From JBBRCE01 sp038205115 (GTDB lineage Bacteria; Planctomycetota; Planctomycetia; Pirellulales; JBBRCE01): 64,000 bases of DNA. Shown in pieces: positions 18,874 to 28,093 of the stretch. The notes under the pieces were generated by a model. It saw only the letters and a program-made list of their open reading frames with translations, was not told the origin of the DNA and did not search any database. Within the stretch, counting starts at the first letter, position 1. Each line of letters opens with the position of its first letter. The position numbers and the translations under genes are program-made. The stretch lies in assembly GCA_038205115.1 (NCBI GenBank), contig JBBRCE010000020.1:19033-83032 (forward strand), written 5' to 3'.

Positions 18874-19743
18874 TCAACGGTCCGGATTGATCATCGTCAG
18901 CGAGACGGTGTATTTGGCGTACGGCGAGGTTGCATGCACGATTTTGGCCGGGCGAATCTGCAGTTCGCCACGCGAATTGCCGTTCCAACGCGTCTGATAT
19001 AGAAACAAGCCCGGGTCGTCGGTTTCCTGACGAGTGAAGTTGTAACGCGAGGTCACATGCAGCACGAGTTTGCGGGGGTCGCCGCAGTTGCCGCGAAAGG
19101 TAATCTTCTCGAGCCGTTGTCGTTTATTGAAGTAATACGTGAGCGAGCCGGCAATATCTTCGTGGCGCGTGCCTGTAACCAGCGGGACGCGGTAACCGTG
19201 CAACTCGCCATCGATCGCGCCGGTGGTGACGCGGGGATAGCGGGCTAAAATCCAGTTGGTGGTGACATCGTAGCGCAGCGCCAGGGCCATATCGACAACC
19301 GGCGGCATTTCTTTGGCGTCTTTGACGATGGCCGCCGCCGCGATTGCCGCGGCACCGTTGTCAACGTTGCTTGGCGCGGGAGACGGTGACGACACTGCGA
19401 TGGCTGGGGTTTGACCGCGCTCGTTGGGCGCTCCGCCCGACTCGGGCATTCCGGCTGGTTGGGCAACGATTGCGGCCCGGCGCTCGAATGCGGCGTCGGC
19501 CACATCTTCGCCGCCGGCCTTGGGGTCGAGTAAGTCGTCGAACGATTCTCGGCTGGTCACGCTGCCGGCCGGTTGTGCCGGAATGCCGCGGCGGCGTCCG
19601 GAATCGCTCGACTCACTGGCGACGCCATTTTTCGACTTGCCGTTGGCGATCAGCTTATTGATTTGCGACGTGGAAGACGCCAGATAGGGCATTGAGGTCA
19701 CGCCCAGCAAAATGACGCCGTAATTTATCGTTCGCTTGAACAT
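18874..19743 (-). CDS. Membrane-anchored protein of unknown function
   Basis: A 289-residue protein. The ATG at 19743 opens directly onto a hydrophobic segment (YGVILLGVTSMPYLASS) that could be a signal anchor. A low-complexity Ala/Ser/Pro-rich linker (about 30-140) is followed by a compact C-terminal domain (ALRYDVTTNWILARYPRV, HEDIAGSLTYYFNKRQRLEKITF, LVLHVTSRYNFTR). The domain looks like a conserved folded unit but I do not recognise the family. An upstream in-frame start would add an acidic prefix and is less likely. It is on the same strand as the AsmA-like gene, with 168 bases between them. Confidence 0.7.
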   Translation of the reverse strand: MFKRTINYGVILLGVTSMPYLASSTSQINKLIANGKSKNGVASESSDSGRRRGIPAQPAGSVTSRESFDDLLDPKAGGEDVADAAFERRAAIVAQPAGMPESGGAPNERGQTPAIAVSSPSPAPSNVDNGAAAIAAAAIVKDAKEMPPVVDMALALRYDVTTNWILARYPRVTTGAIDGELHGYRVPLVTGTRHEDIAGSLTYYFNKRQRLEKITFRGNCGDPRKLVLHVTSRYNFTRQETDDPGLFLYQTRWNGNSRGELQIRPAKIVHATSPYAKYTVSLTMINPDR

Positions 19744-19993
19744 GGGACTGGCCTGCGCGGAAAGCGGTGGTTCGTCATCCGTCATCGGTCATCGTGCTAG
19801 CGGAACTTGTTGGCCGCCCCGCAAGCCCATCCTGCCCCGAACATTCGCGCGTCTCGCTAGAACAGGCCGAGTTCGCCGGAGTAGAAACAATCCGAAAATT
19901 CCGGAACTGCGATGCCGTGCAAACGCGTCGTTCCGCCTTGGCCCGCATTCGCGGAGCGAAGCCGTATGAATCGTCGGGGGTGCAGCACCGGTT

Positions 19994-20107
19994 ATGATGG
20001 ATCAGCGCACCTATGAGCCACGTCGTGGCGACACGACGCTGATTGAAATCCCTCGCGGCGATCGCAAATGGATTTGTGCACTGCTTGGAGAATCGTTGGC
20101 GGCTTAA
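19994..20107 (+). CDS. Possible 37-residue small protein
   Basis: A short frame beginning with two consecutive ATG codons and encoding MMDQRTYEPRRGDTTLIEIP and 17 further residues, ending in TAA. It overlaps the stop of the convergent regulator gene by four bases. The composition is protein-like (mixed charged and hydrophobic residues, codon use like neighbours), but the only purine-rich site upstream (GGGGG) is about 16 bases away. No family is recognised. It could equally be chance. Confidence 0.3.
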   Translation: MMDQRTYEPRRGDTTLIEIPRGDRKWICALLGESLAA

Positions 20108-21525
20108 GATTCTTCGTCATCCGGCATGGGCGTAAATTCCGGCACATCGGTCGGAGAGGCCAGCCCAAGTTGAATCATGCGGCGATAAAGACGTGGGCGG
20201 GTGAGACCCAGCAACCGCGCGGCTTTGGCTTTGTTGCCCTTGGAGCGAGCCAGCGCGCGGCGAATTAATTCGTTTTCGACTTCCGCCAAAAACTCGTCCA
20301 GCACAATCGGCTGGTCGTCACGACGCGGGCGATGCGCGGCGGAAATGCCGTGAGCCACGCGCTCGGGCAGATCGGCCGACACGATCATCGGCCCCTCGGC
20401 ACGATCGAATGCCACGCCCAAGATTTCGATCAGCTCGGCGACATTTCCGGGCCAAGGGTATGCGGCCAGTCGATCCAGCGCTTCGGGCGCCACGCCGGCC
20501 AATTGCTTATCGCCTTGACCATTCAGCCGCTCGATGAATGCTTGTGCCAACAGCGGCAGGTCGTCGAGCCGGGCGGTGAGCGGCGACATTTCGATCTGCA
20601 ACGTCGAGAGCCCGGCTGCCAACTCGGCCGGCATTTCGTCGCCTGCGATCTGTCCAACGAGCGATTGCGACGCCGTCGATACGATGCGCAATCGCGGCGA
20701 CTCGCTGCGTAGCAAATGCAGCAGTTCCGGAAACAATTCGCCCGGCAATCGGTCGACCTCGGTCAGCAAGAGTGTATGCAGTTCGTTGCCGCTCGATCGT
20801 TTTTGAGTCAGCGGCGCCAGTTGCGCGCGAAGCACTTCGCCGTCGAGCAGGCCGCAGGCCAGCGGCAGCAGATTGCCGGTTGGTTGTCCACCGCGACCGC
20901 AGTGAATTGCCTTGGCGACATGCTGTCGACCGCTGCCGGCGGGGCCGACGATCAGCACGCTGGCCCGGCAGCCAGCGGCGACATCGACCAGAGCGCGAAC
21001 GCGGCGCATGGTGGGGCTATCGCCGTAAATGCGCGAACTTTGATGGGCGGCCTGCCAGTCGCGGTTGAGTTGTTGGAGCCGCGCATGCAGTTCGGCCGAG
21101 GTTTGCTCGCGCAGCGCGGTGGTTGCCAGGGCAGTTGCGTCATCGTCCGTCTGCAAATCGTGCGTTGCGGCCACGACCAGCAATTGAATGCCGCCGTCGG
21201 ACTGCTCCAGCGGCACAAATTCGGCACGGCGACGGCGAATCGCGCCATCGGCCGCGCGCGCGGCAATTTCGCCATTGCGCAGCGCGCCCGCCAAGGCCTC
21301 GGGCGGCGGACAAAGCAGCGCCGCCACAAGCTGCGCTCGATCGCTGCGGTCGCTGCGATATTCGCAGACTTGCCCCAGAAGTTGATCGGGCTCGATCTCG
21401 CACCACCGCGCGCAGGCCGCGTTGCAATATACGATGCCGCGCCGGTCATCGAGCAAATACGCCGGCGAAATGCTGGCCTGAAACAGCTTGCCCAGGTCCG
21501 ACGATTTTTTCCGCGGCACGGTCAT
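20104..21525 (-). CDS. NtrC-like regulator with degenerate AAA+ domain
   Basis: A 473-residue protein with a PAS-like N-terminal domain (LFQASISPAYLLDDRRGIVYCN, about 14-125), a coiled segment, an AAA+ domain like that of sigma-54 activators (about 165-395) and a C-terminal Fis-type HTH (RSKGNKAKAARLLGLTRPRLYRRM). The AAA+ domain is degraded: the Walker A is GPAGSGRQ with Arg at position 200 instead of Lys, the Walker B core is LLLTEVDRL lacking the Asp-Glu pair, and the GAFTGA loop is absent. It probably cannot remodel sigma-54 holoenzyme and may act by DNA binding alone. That conclusion is inferred from motifs. Confidence 0.85.
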   Translation of the reverse strand: MTVPRKKSSDLGKLFQASISPAYLLDDRRGIVYCNAACARWCEIEPDQLLGQVCEYRSDRSDRAQLVAALLCPPPEALAGALRNGEIAARAADGAIRRRRAEFVPLEQSDGGIQLLVVAATHDLQTDDDATALATTALREQTSAELHARLQQLNRDWQAAHQSSRIYGDSPTMRRVRALVDVAAGCRASVLIVGPAGSGRQHVAKAIHCGRGGQPTGNLLPLACGLLDGEVLRAQLAPLTQKRSSGNELHTLLLTEVDRLPGELFPELLHLLRSESPRLRIVSTASQSLVGQIAGDEMPAELAAGLSTLQIEMSPLTARLDDLPLLAQAFIERLNGQGDKQLAGVAPEALDRLAAYPWPGNVAELIEILGVAFDRAEGPMIVSADLPERVAHGISAAHRPRRDDQPIVLDEFLAEVENELIRRALARSKGNKAKAARLLGLTRPRLYRRMIQLGLASPTDVPEFTPMPDDEES

Positions 21526-21643
21526 GGTGAGCAGCAGGCGACGGACTGAGGATCAAAAACGAAAATCAGCAGGCAGCGTTTCGAAGTATTCATCGCTCGT
21601 CGGCTGGCCACCGTTCAGCCAGCGCGCGTGGGCAAAACGTGAT

Positions 21644-22954
21644 TTAAACGAAGCGGTTGATGAGGTTTTCGATCAATTCCTGGCGGCCGCTGGTGTTGGG
21701 CGCGGATTCGCCGCGATCCAGCATGTACTTTTCCAGAGTTTTGAAACTGGCTTTGCCGGACTCGATTTCCGAGCCCACGCCGCTGCCCCAGGAGGCGTAG
21801 CGATCGCTGACGATCTTGTCCAACTCACCATCGGCGCGAATGGCCGCGGCAATTTTCAAGCCGCGCGCAAAGGCGTCCATGCCGCCGATGTGCGCGTGGA
21901 ACAGGTCGATGGGTTCGAAGCTTTCGCGCCGCACCTTGGCGTCAAAGTTGACGCCACCTTTGTTCAGGCCGCCGTAACGCAAGATCGAATGCATGCACTG
22001 CGTGGTCAGATAGATATCCGTGGGGAATTGATCGGTATCCCAGCCCAAGAGCAAGTCGCCCGTGTTGGCGTCGATCGAACCCAAAAAGCCTTGCATGCCG
22101 GCATATTCCAGTTCGTGTTGCATCGTATGACCGGCCAGCGTGGCGTGGTTGGTCTCGATGTTCATCTTCACGTATTTTTCCAGACCGTAGGCGCGCAAGA
22201 AGTTGATGCAATTGGCGCAGTCAAAATCGTATTGGTGCTTGGTCGGTTCCTTGGGCTTAGGCTCGAACAAAAACTGGCCGGTGAAGCCGATTTCCTTGGC
22301 GTAATCCACTGCCATGTGCATGAACTTGGCCAGGTGGTCGACTTCGCGCTTCATGTCCGTGTTCCAGAGATTCTGGTAGCCTTCTCGACCGCCCCAGAAC
22401 ACGTAGTTGTCGCCGCCAAGTTCCTTGGTCACTTCGATGGCTTTTTTGACTTGCGCCGCGGCATAGGCAAACACGTCGGCATTTGGGCTGGTTGCCGCGC
22501 CGTGCATGAACCGCCGATTGCTGAACAAGTTGGCGGTGCCCCACAGCAGCTTAATGCCGGTGCGCTGTTGGGCTTGTTGCAGCGCCTTGACCACGGTATC
22601 GAGATTTTTGTTGGTCTCCGAAAGCGACTTGCCCTCGGGCGCGACGTCGCGATCGTGAAAGCAGTAGTAATGCAGGCCGAGCTTCTGCATGAACTCGAAG
22701 GCCACATCCACGCGCTTGACCGCGTTTTCGACATTGTCTTCCGGACCTTCCCAGGGACGCAGCATGGTGCCAGGGCCAAACGGATCGCTGCCGGTACCGC
22801 GGAACGCATGCCAGTAAGCCACCGAAAAACGGAAGTGGTCCTGCATGGGCTTGCCTTCGACCAGTTCGTTTTCATCGTAATGACGAAAGGCCAAGGCATT
22901 TTTGCTGCTGGGGCCTTCGAAGCGGATCTTGCTGACGTCGGGAAATGCTGCCAT
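21644..22954 (-). CDS. xylA: Xylose isomerase
   Basis: A 436-residue metal-dependent sugar isomerase interconverting D-xylose and D-xylulose (also glucose and fructose) in the cytoplasm. The class II length and motifs are present: FRHYDENELVEGKPM near the N-terminus, the catalytic YYCFHDRDVAPEG with H100 and D103, the metal-ligand segment FLFEPKPKEPTKHQYD, and NIETNHATLAGH. No xylulokinase or transporter gene is next to it; the flanking genes encode an unrelated regulator and a TolQ-like protein, so it appears to stand alone. The start ATG at 22954 fits the family N-terminus. Confidence 0.97.
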   Translation of the reverse strand: MAAFPDVSKIRFEGPSSKNALAFRHYDENELVEGKPMQDHFRFSVAYWHAFRGTGSDPFGPGTMLRPWEGPEDNVENAVKRVDVAFEFMQKLGLHYYCFHDRDVAPEGKSLSETNKNLDTVVKALQQAQQRTGIKLLWGTANLFSNRRFMHGAATSPNADVFAYAAAQVKKAIEVTKELGGDNYVFWGGREGYQNLWNTDMKREVDHLAKFMHMAVDYAKEIGFTGQFLFEPKPKEPTKHQYDFDCANCINFLRAYGLEKYVKMNIETNHATLAGHTMQHELEYAGMQGFLGSIDANTGDLLLGWDTDQFPTDIYLTTQCMHSILRYGGLNKGGVNFDAKVRRESFEPIDLFHAHIGGMDAFARGLKIAAAIRADGELDKIVSDRYASWGSGVGSEIESGKASFKTLEKYMLDRGESAPNTSGRQELIENLINRFV

Positions 22955-23110
22955 GACGGATACTCAGAGATAGATGGGCTGACGAGCGAAAAATTGCGAC
23001 CGGTGCGCCTGCTCGCTTGGCAACATCGTGCCAAAATCCGAACCGGCTGGCAAGTATTCGGCCGAATTCATCGCGCAGCAGGCTTGAATCATCGCTGCGC
23101 AGCACCAGCT

Positions 23111-23842
23111 CTAACGCGGTGGCGGACTGCCGCGGTTTTCGAAGCGACTCAAAAGTTGTTCGGCCAGGGCGTGAGCCAGTTCGATATTGCCCGGCAGACG
23201 CGTGCGCAACACGCCATACAGAACGACGGCCGGAATGCTCATGTAGAGCGAAATTCGCAGCGGCATCAGCGCGGTCGCCAGGCTTTGCGCCAGGCGGGCC
23301 GGAGCGGCCGCTTCGCTGGTTTGCATGACTTGCGAACAACCGGCAGACAGATCGTCGATGCTGGCCAGCACGCCCAGCAGTAGCGCCAACAGGGCAACCA
23401 GCAACATATAGTTCAGGCGCGCGAGCAGCCGAAATCGCTGCTGGCTGACCGCCTCGCGCACCGCGGCAATGGCCTGTGCATAGCCCCCGGCAGCCACTTT
23501 GCTCATGCCAGATGCAAGCACTTTGCCGAGCAGCGAATCGCTTTGATCCACCAATTCGAAGGCTTCTGGCAATTCTCGGGCATCGAGTCGGGCTTGAAAA
23601 TCGCTGGCCAGTTCGGCCGGAGCAATCGCCGTACGCCGCACGGCCAGTAGGTTAATCATGGCATAGGCGACCAGCGTTATGGAGCAGGCCAGCAGCAGTA
23701 GACCGTAAATCGGCCCCAGCGAATCGTAATAGGCCGCGAGCAGGCTTTTGGATTCTGTCTCGGCGGCCACGAGTGCGGCCGGACTGCTGACCAACAATCC
23801 TGCGGCCAGACTCGGTAACCAGCGAAGACGCGTGCCGCTCAT
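23111..23842 (-). CDS. MotA/TolQ/ExbB-like membrane protein
   Basis: A 243-residue protein with a signal-like segment (WLPSLAAGLLVSSPAALVAA), a transmembrane helix (GPIYGLLLLACSITLVAYAM), a cytoplasmic loop and two further helices (YMLLVALLALLLGVLASI and LRISLYMSIPAVVLYGV). The arrangement and the GVLASIDDLS segment are like TolQ/ExbB proton-channel proteins, but the match is weak. The ATG at 23842 overlaps the upstream stop in an ATGA and has AGGA eight bases upstream, so it is translationally coupled to the TPR gene. No ExbD/TolR gene follows, which would normally complete the motor. Confidence 0.7.
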   Translation of the reverse strand: MSGTRLRWLPSLAAGLLVSSPAALVAAETESKSLLAAYYDSLGPIYGLLLLACSITLVAYAMINLLAVRRTAIAPAELASDFQARLDARELPEAFELVDQSDSLLGKVLASGMSKVAAGGYAQAIAAVREAVSQQRFRLLARLNYMLLVALLALLLGVLASIDDLSAGCSQVMQTSEAAAPARLAQSLATALMPLRISLYMSIPAVVLYGVLRTRLPGNIELAHALAEQLLSRFENRGSPPPR

Positions 23843-24924
23843 CTGCCGGTCCTGCCGCTCGCGCCGTCGGCCAATTTCTTCCAACGACTGTTGGGATATT
23901 GCTTGGCGAGCGTGTCGCGGGCGTCATTAGCGCGCTCGGGTTTTTTTTGCAGATTCCAGTGTTTGATGAGGTGATACAGCGCTTCGGCGTGGGCGTCGCC
24001 CGATTCGCCATACAGCAGATCGACTTTGAGAAACGAGTAAAACGCTTCTTTCATATCTTCTGGTTTTTTGTTGAGCGCATAGAGTTTTTCGTAGGCGTAG
24101 CCCAGCGCGTTGTAGGCCCGCGCGCTTTGTTCGATATCGGTCGAGTCCGTATTTTCGATAGCGTCTTTGATGAATTTGACCGCCTTTTGAGGTTCTTTGT
24201 CGGCCAGGCACTGGGCTTTGCCAACTTGCGCGGCGGCGTTGAGCGCGTCGTTTTCGGCCTTGGCGTTCAAGCCCACGTCAAACGCGCGATCGGCTTCGTC
24301 CACTTTGCCTTGGCTGAGGTAGGCGCGGCCCAGCGCAACGGCCGCGCGCAATTTGTAATCGGGAATGGGCGCTTTCGCGACCTCGGTGTAGTACTTCTTG
24401 GCGTAATCGAGTTTGCCCAGCGCCACAAAGATATCGCCCAGCAGTTCGCAGGCTTGCAAATAGCGGTAATGTTTGGGATGCGCGTCGGTCCACTTGATCA
24501 GCGCCGCGCCTGCCGTGGTGAGGTCGCCACTGCCGGAGAGCGCATTTTTGGCTGGCACCAAACATTCGTAAAAGGCGAAATCCGTGGCGGCATCGGGCTG
24601 CAGATTGCCAACTTGCATGCGGTCCAAAGCGGCTTGCAACTCTTTCATTTTGCCGTCGTAGGCGTAGCGATTGGCGGACGTCATGGCCAGCGGCGAGCCT
24701 TGAAAATCGATCCATTTAATTTCGTTGATCGGAACCTTCAGATCGACATTGTTTTGTTTGAGCACAACTTCGTAAGCCGTTGATGACTCCGGCACGAGAT
24801 TGCCTTGCGCCGGCGGGCCTTTGTCGCCCACGCGAGAAATCGAGTCGAATTCACTTTGCGCCAGCACGCTGGCCGACCAACATCCTATGACGCAAGCAAT
24901 TGCACATCGCAGGCCAAATTTCAT
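23839..24924 (-). CDS. Secreted TPR protein
   Basis: A 361-residue exported protein. Signal peptide (residues 1-22), a short segment with VDLKVPINEIKWIDFQG, then helical repeats of the TPR type over about 130-350 (LGDIFVALGKLDYAKKYYTEV, LGRAYLSQGKVDEADRAFDV). It ends in KQYPNSRWKKLADG, a common close for YbgF/CpoB-like periplasmic repeat proteins. The stop codon overlaps the start of the TolQ-like gene by four bases, so the two products are probably made together and may form one envelope complex. The function is inferred only from architecture and linkage. Confidence 0.8.
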   Translation of the reverse strand: MKFGLRCAIACVIGCWSASVLAQSEFDSISRVGDKGPPAQGNLVPESSTAYEVVLKQNNVDLKVPINEIKWIDFQGSPLAMTSANRYAYDGKMKELQAALDRMQVGNLQPDAATDFAFYECLVPAKNALSGSGDLTTAGAALIKWTDAHPKHYRYLQACELLGDIFVALGKLDYAKKYYTEVAKAPIPDYKLRAAVALGRAYLSQGKVDEADRAFDVGLNAKAENDALNAAAQVGKAQCLADKEPQKAVKFIKDAIENTDSTDIEQSARAYNALGYAYEKLYALNKKPEDMKEAFYSFLKVDLLYGESGDAHAEALYHLIKHWNLQKKPERANDARDTLAKQYPNSRWKKLADGASGRTGR

Positions 24925-25323
24925 CGCGGATCACCCTTCCGAGGCAGAGCGTTCGAGCCAACGTCCGAACGATTCCTAGGTACTAAAAATGTTGTCACTG
25001 CCGACAGCGCCGCTGGGCACTTCGAGTATAAACCAAATCTGTAGCGCGATACAGAAGCGGAAAAAACTCCTGCGCAGCGGTCCCGTGAGGCGACGTTCAG
25101 CGTCCGAGGAACTCCAGCCGGCTTGCTGACCGGAAGCTGACGACGGCCGACCGTAACGCCTGCAAACGGGTCCGATGGCACGATTTGCCAACGATTTACG
25201 AATTCTTTGCAAAAAGGCTGGATTCGGCGCAGTCGAGCGGCCGATTGCCTGCTAAGATGTTCGCATCGGTTAGCAAAAGTTATTCCGATGAGTTTGCCGC
25301 CTCTGTGCGCTATCGCATCCTTG

Positions 25324-25372
25324 GTCCTAGGCAGTAATCCCTTGCGGGTTATTTCTTCTGAATTCCTAGGAC
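25324..25372. repeat. Inverted repeat GTCCTAGG / CCTAGGAC
   Basis: Two 8-base arms at 25324-25331 and 25365-25372, separated by 33 bases. Each arm contains the palindrome CCTAGG. It lies about 420 bases upstream of the helicase start. The role is unknown. Confidence 0.5.
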
Positions 25373-25401
25373 GGTGGATCAAGTATTTAGGCTGCAAAAC
25401 A

Positions 25402-25419
25402 GATTGCCAACTGGCAATC
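25402..25419. promoter_or_regulatory. Perfect 18-base dyad
   Basis: GATTGCCA and TGGCAATC flank a two-base centre. The spacing is too tight for a stable RNA hairpin, so a symmetric protein-binding site is more likely. It is about 375 bases upstream of the helicase start. Confidence 0.4.
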
Positions 25420-25793
25420 AAAACGGTTGCCGGGTGTTTCGGTAATCGCACGGCGAGCCTAACGCCGCGCGTGTCTGTGTGGCTTTTTTCGCCGCCGCAG
25501 ACCGTAACTTGATTCGTACTCATTGACGCTGGTTGCCATCGTCGTTTGCGTTCGGGGTGTGTTCGTTTGTTGATTGGCTCAAGTTGCCGGTCTGCGACGA
25601 TCTTTACTCTCCCATGTGCTGACGTCCGTTGGCCTAATCGAACTGTTCCGCAAGCTGGCCATCCGCTGGGGATGTTGCTGACATGTTGGGCGGAGGGTGT
25701 CTGTTGAGGCAAATGCAATAGGCAAGAGTGGCACAATGCTGGGCGTCTCCATGGTGGAGAAGTCCCTGGAGTTCGTTTAGTAAAGGAATTGGA

Positions 25794-27287
25794 TTGAGTA
25801 TCGCATCGTTTAATGAGTTGAATTTAGCGCCGGCCATTTGTCGCGCCCTGGTCGAAGAAAATTACACCACCCCCACGCCCATCCAAGCCGGCGCCATTCC
25901 GCATTTGCTGCAACGGCTGGATCTGCTGGGTTGCGCGCAGACGGGCACCGGCAAGACGGCCGCCTTTGCGCTGCCGATTTTGCATTATCTGGAAACCAAT
26001 CCCACGAAGGCGCGGCCGAATTGCCCACAAGTGCTGGTGCTGTCGCCCACACGTGAGTTGGCCGTACAAATTGCCGAGAGTTTTTCGAACTACGGCCGCC
26101 ACGTGCGATTCCGCCAGACCGTGGTTTACGGTGGCGTGAGCCAAGTGGGCCAAGTTCGCAATTTGCAACGCGGCGTCCACGTGGTGATTGCCACGCCGGG
26201 CCGCTTGCTGGATTTGATCGAACAAGGGCATCTGCGGCTCGACGACGTCCAGACGTTTGTGCTGGACGAAGCCGACCGCATGCTCGACATGGGCTTCATG
26301 CCGGACTTGAAGCGGATCATTAAAAAACTGCCGGAATCGCGGCAGTCGCTGTTCTTCTCGGCCACCATGCCGCCCAAGGTTGCCGAACTGGCCGCCAGCT
26401 TGCTGCGTGAGCCGGTCCGCGTTTCGGTTACGCCGGAATCGTCCACCGTGGAATTGATTGAGCAGCGTGTGATGTTTGTGCCCAGCAGCAAGAAGCAAGC
26501 ACTGCTGACGCACTTGATGGCAGCCGAGGGTTACCGGCGCGTGCTGGTATTCTCGCGCACCAAGCATGGCGCCGACAAACTGGCCCAGCACTTGTGCAAA
26601 AGCGGCATGCATGCCGATGCCATCCACGGCAACAAGTCGCAGAACGCACGCGAACGCACGTTGGCCCGCTTCCGGGCCGGTGGTTTGCGCGTGCTGGTTG
26701 CCACCGACGTGGCGGCTCGCGGTATTGACGTCGATGGCATTTCGCATGTCATTAACTTCGATCTGCCGCACGATCCCGAGTCGTATGTGCATCGCATTGG
26801 CCGTACCGGCCGTGCCGGCGCCACTGGCGAAGCGGTGTTGTTCTGCGATCCGAGCGAACGTGGCGGCCTCCGCGCCATCGAGCGGTTGACCAAGCGATCA
26901 ATTCCGGTCGATGCCGATCATCCGTTCCAAGTGGTTGGCGGCGGTCATAGTCGCCCGGCCGGCGGAAATTTCCGCCGTGGTGGCGATGCTCCGCGCAGTA
27001 CTGGAGAACGCAGTGCCGGAGAACGCAGTGCCGGAGAACGCAGTGCAGCTCCGCGTGGCGATGGACAATTCGAGCAAAGCGGTGAAGGCGCTCCGAGTCA
27101 GGGTGAAGGTCGCCCGGCGAACGCTGGCGGCAAGCGGCCGTTTGGCGGTGGACGCGGTCCGCGACCGTTCGGTACGGCCCGCCGTGCCGATGGCCCGCAA
27201 GCCAAGAAAAAGCGACGCCCGGCTGGTGCTGGCCCCGGCCGCAAAAAATTCGCCCGCAAGAGCAGCGGCAGTTCGGCGCAATCCTAA
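25794..27287 (+). CDS. DEAD-box RNA helicase, RhlE-like
   Basis: A 497-residue ATP-dependent RNA helicase. All motifs are intact: Q motif region (FNELNLAPAICRAL), motif I AQTGTGKT, Ia PTRELAVQ, II DEAD in VLDEADRMLDMGF, III SAT, IV VLVFSRTKHGADKL, V ATDVAARGID, VI HRIGRTGRAG. A basic low-complexity tail from about residue 385 contains three ERSAG-type repeats and ends in a lysine-rich stretch, typical of RNA-binding extensions. The start is a TTG at 25794 preceded by AAGGA six bases away; the longer frame upstream has no protein-like features. RhlE-type helicases act in ribosome assembly and RNA decay, often cold-induced. The long leader fits regulated expression. Confidence 0.93.
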   Translation: MSIASFNELNLAPAICRALVEENYTTPTPIQAGAIPHLLQRLDLLGCAQTGTGKTAAFALPILHYLETNPTKARPNCPQVLVLSPTRELAVQIAESFSNYGRHVRFRQTVVYGGVSQVGQVRNLQRGVHVVIATPGRLLDLIEQGHLRLDDVQTFVLDEADRMLDMGFMPDLKRIIKKLPESRQSLFFSATMPPKVAELAASLLREPVRVSVTPESSTVELIEQRVMFVPSSKKQALLTHLMAAEGYRRVLVFSRTKHGADKLAQHLCKSGMHADAIHGNKSQNARERTLARFRAGGLRVLVATDVAARGIDVDGISHVINFDLPHDPESYVHRIGRTGRAGATGEAVLFCDPSERGGLRAIERLTKRSIPVDADHPFQVVGGGHSRPAGGNFRRGGDAPRSTGERSAGERSAGERSAAPRGDGQFEQSGEGAPSQGEGRPANAGGKRPFGGGRGPRPFGTARRADGPQAKKKRRPAGAGPGRKKFARKSSGSSAQS

Positions 27288-27342
27288 TCGGACCGCAAAC
27301 CGTTGCATTCCAACGCGGCGTACACTGTGGGCAGAAAACGCC

Positions 27343-27930
27343 CTAGGTTTCACGCGAAGCTGGAGCAAGCGCATCGACTGCCAACGGTTCGACCTGCACG
27401 GTCGAAAGCCTGCCTGAAACGACGCGATAGCCGGCCATGCCCTGGGGTGTGGCCGGCTGTTCTTTTTGCAGCGTTACGATCGGGCGCGGCTTAATCAGGC
27501 GATAGGTCAGTAAGCTGGCTGCGCCGCCCAACAGCGAAAACACGCCGGGCATCAGCCACACGCCGGCCATACCCAGACGCAGTTTCAGATCGGTGTCGGC
27601 GTCAATCTTAACGCTTGCGTCCGATGGGTCGCCAGCATACGCCGGAATCACCAGCGTCAGACCGCCATTGGAAATCGCTTGCGAAATCAGAATGGCCATC
27701 GTGATCGCGCAGCACACAAATGGCATCGCTCCGGCGATTAAGCCTGCGCGAAAGAAAATCTGCTGTTTGCCCTCGGCGTTTAAGGCCGCTGTTAACCAGA
27801 TGGCCGGTGTGATCAACATGGACACAAGCAGTGCAATTCCGCACCACGTGGCCGACACGCCGAACACCACGCCGCAAAACAGGGCCGCGGCCGTGACCAC
27901 AATGAACATCGTGCGCAACTGAAATTGCAT
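27343..27930 (-). CDS. Membrane protein of unknown function
   Basis: A 195-residue integral membrane protein with four predicted helices (TMFIVVTAAALFCGVVFGV, WCGIALLVSMLITPAIWLTAA, GLIAGAMPFVCCAITMAILI, and MAGVWLMPGVFSLLGGAASLL). It begins MQFQLRTMFIVV, a form of the F-x-L-R-T start seen in many short planctomycete membrane proteins. The ATG at 27930 is supported by a very strong GGAGG ribosome site about seven bases upstream. No enzymatic motif is seen. It is convergent with the helicase gene and divergent from queA. Confidence 0.75.
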   Translation of the reverse strand: MQFQLRTMFIVVTAAALFCGVVFGVSATWCGIALLVSMLITPAIWLTAALNAEGKQQIFFRAGLIAGAMPFVCCAITMAILISQAISNGGLTLVIPAYAGDPSDASVKIDADTDLKLRLGMAGVWLMPGVFSLLGGAASLLTYRLIKPRPIVTLQKEQPATPQGMAGYRVVSGRLSTVQVEPLAVDALAPASRET

Positions 27931-28008
27931 CGCCACACCTCCCTGCGTGCCTGCGTGAGCGTAAAGTGCGGAAATCAGAATAGCAGCCAGCGGTCGCATT
28001 TCAAGCGG

Positions 28009-28038
28009 TTCGTCTTGGCCGCGCGGTTTTGCTATAAT
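28009..28038 (+). promoter_or_regulatory. Predicted promoter of queA
   Basis: A perfect TATAAT at 28033-28038 with an extended TGC before it, and a weak -35 (TTCGTC) 18 bases upstream. Transcription would start near 28045, about 50 bases before the queA start. Confidence 0.5.
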
Positions 28039-28093
28039 CCCGGTCCGCGGCAGCCACGTGAGTTGCCGCAGAACTCCCGGGCAGCATAGACAC

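Larger units (their letters stand above)
24925..25793. other. Long intergenic region before the helicase gene
   Basis: About 870 bases without a supported gene. A minus-strand frame crosses it but has arginine/proline-rich shadow composition. Visible structure is an 18-base dyad at 25402-25419 and a GTCCTAGG...CCTAGGAC inverted pair at 25324-25372; ATTCCTAGG recurs at 24972-24980. The region probably holds the promoter and leader of the helicase gene. An RNA gene is possible but I recognise none. Confidence 0.45.

Noticed and set aside
21488..23383. 631-codon plus-strand frame opposite xylA
   Set aside because: It is the complement of xylA and its neighbours; composition is shadow-like and xylA is unmistakable.
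24921..25736. 271-codon minus-strand frame in the helicase leader
   Set aside because: Arg/Pro/His-rich, no ribosome site, no motif; overlaps the TPR gene start only by chance.
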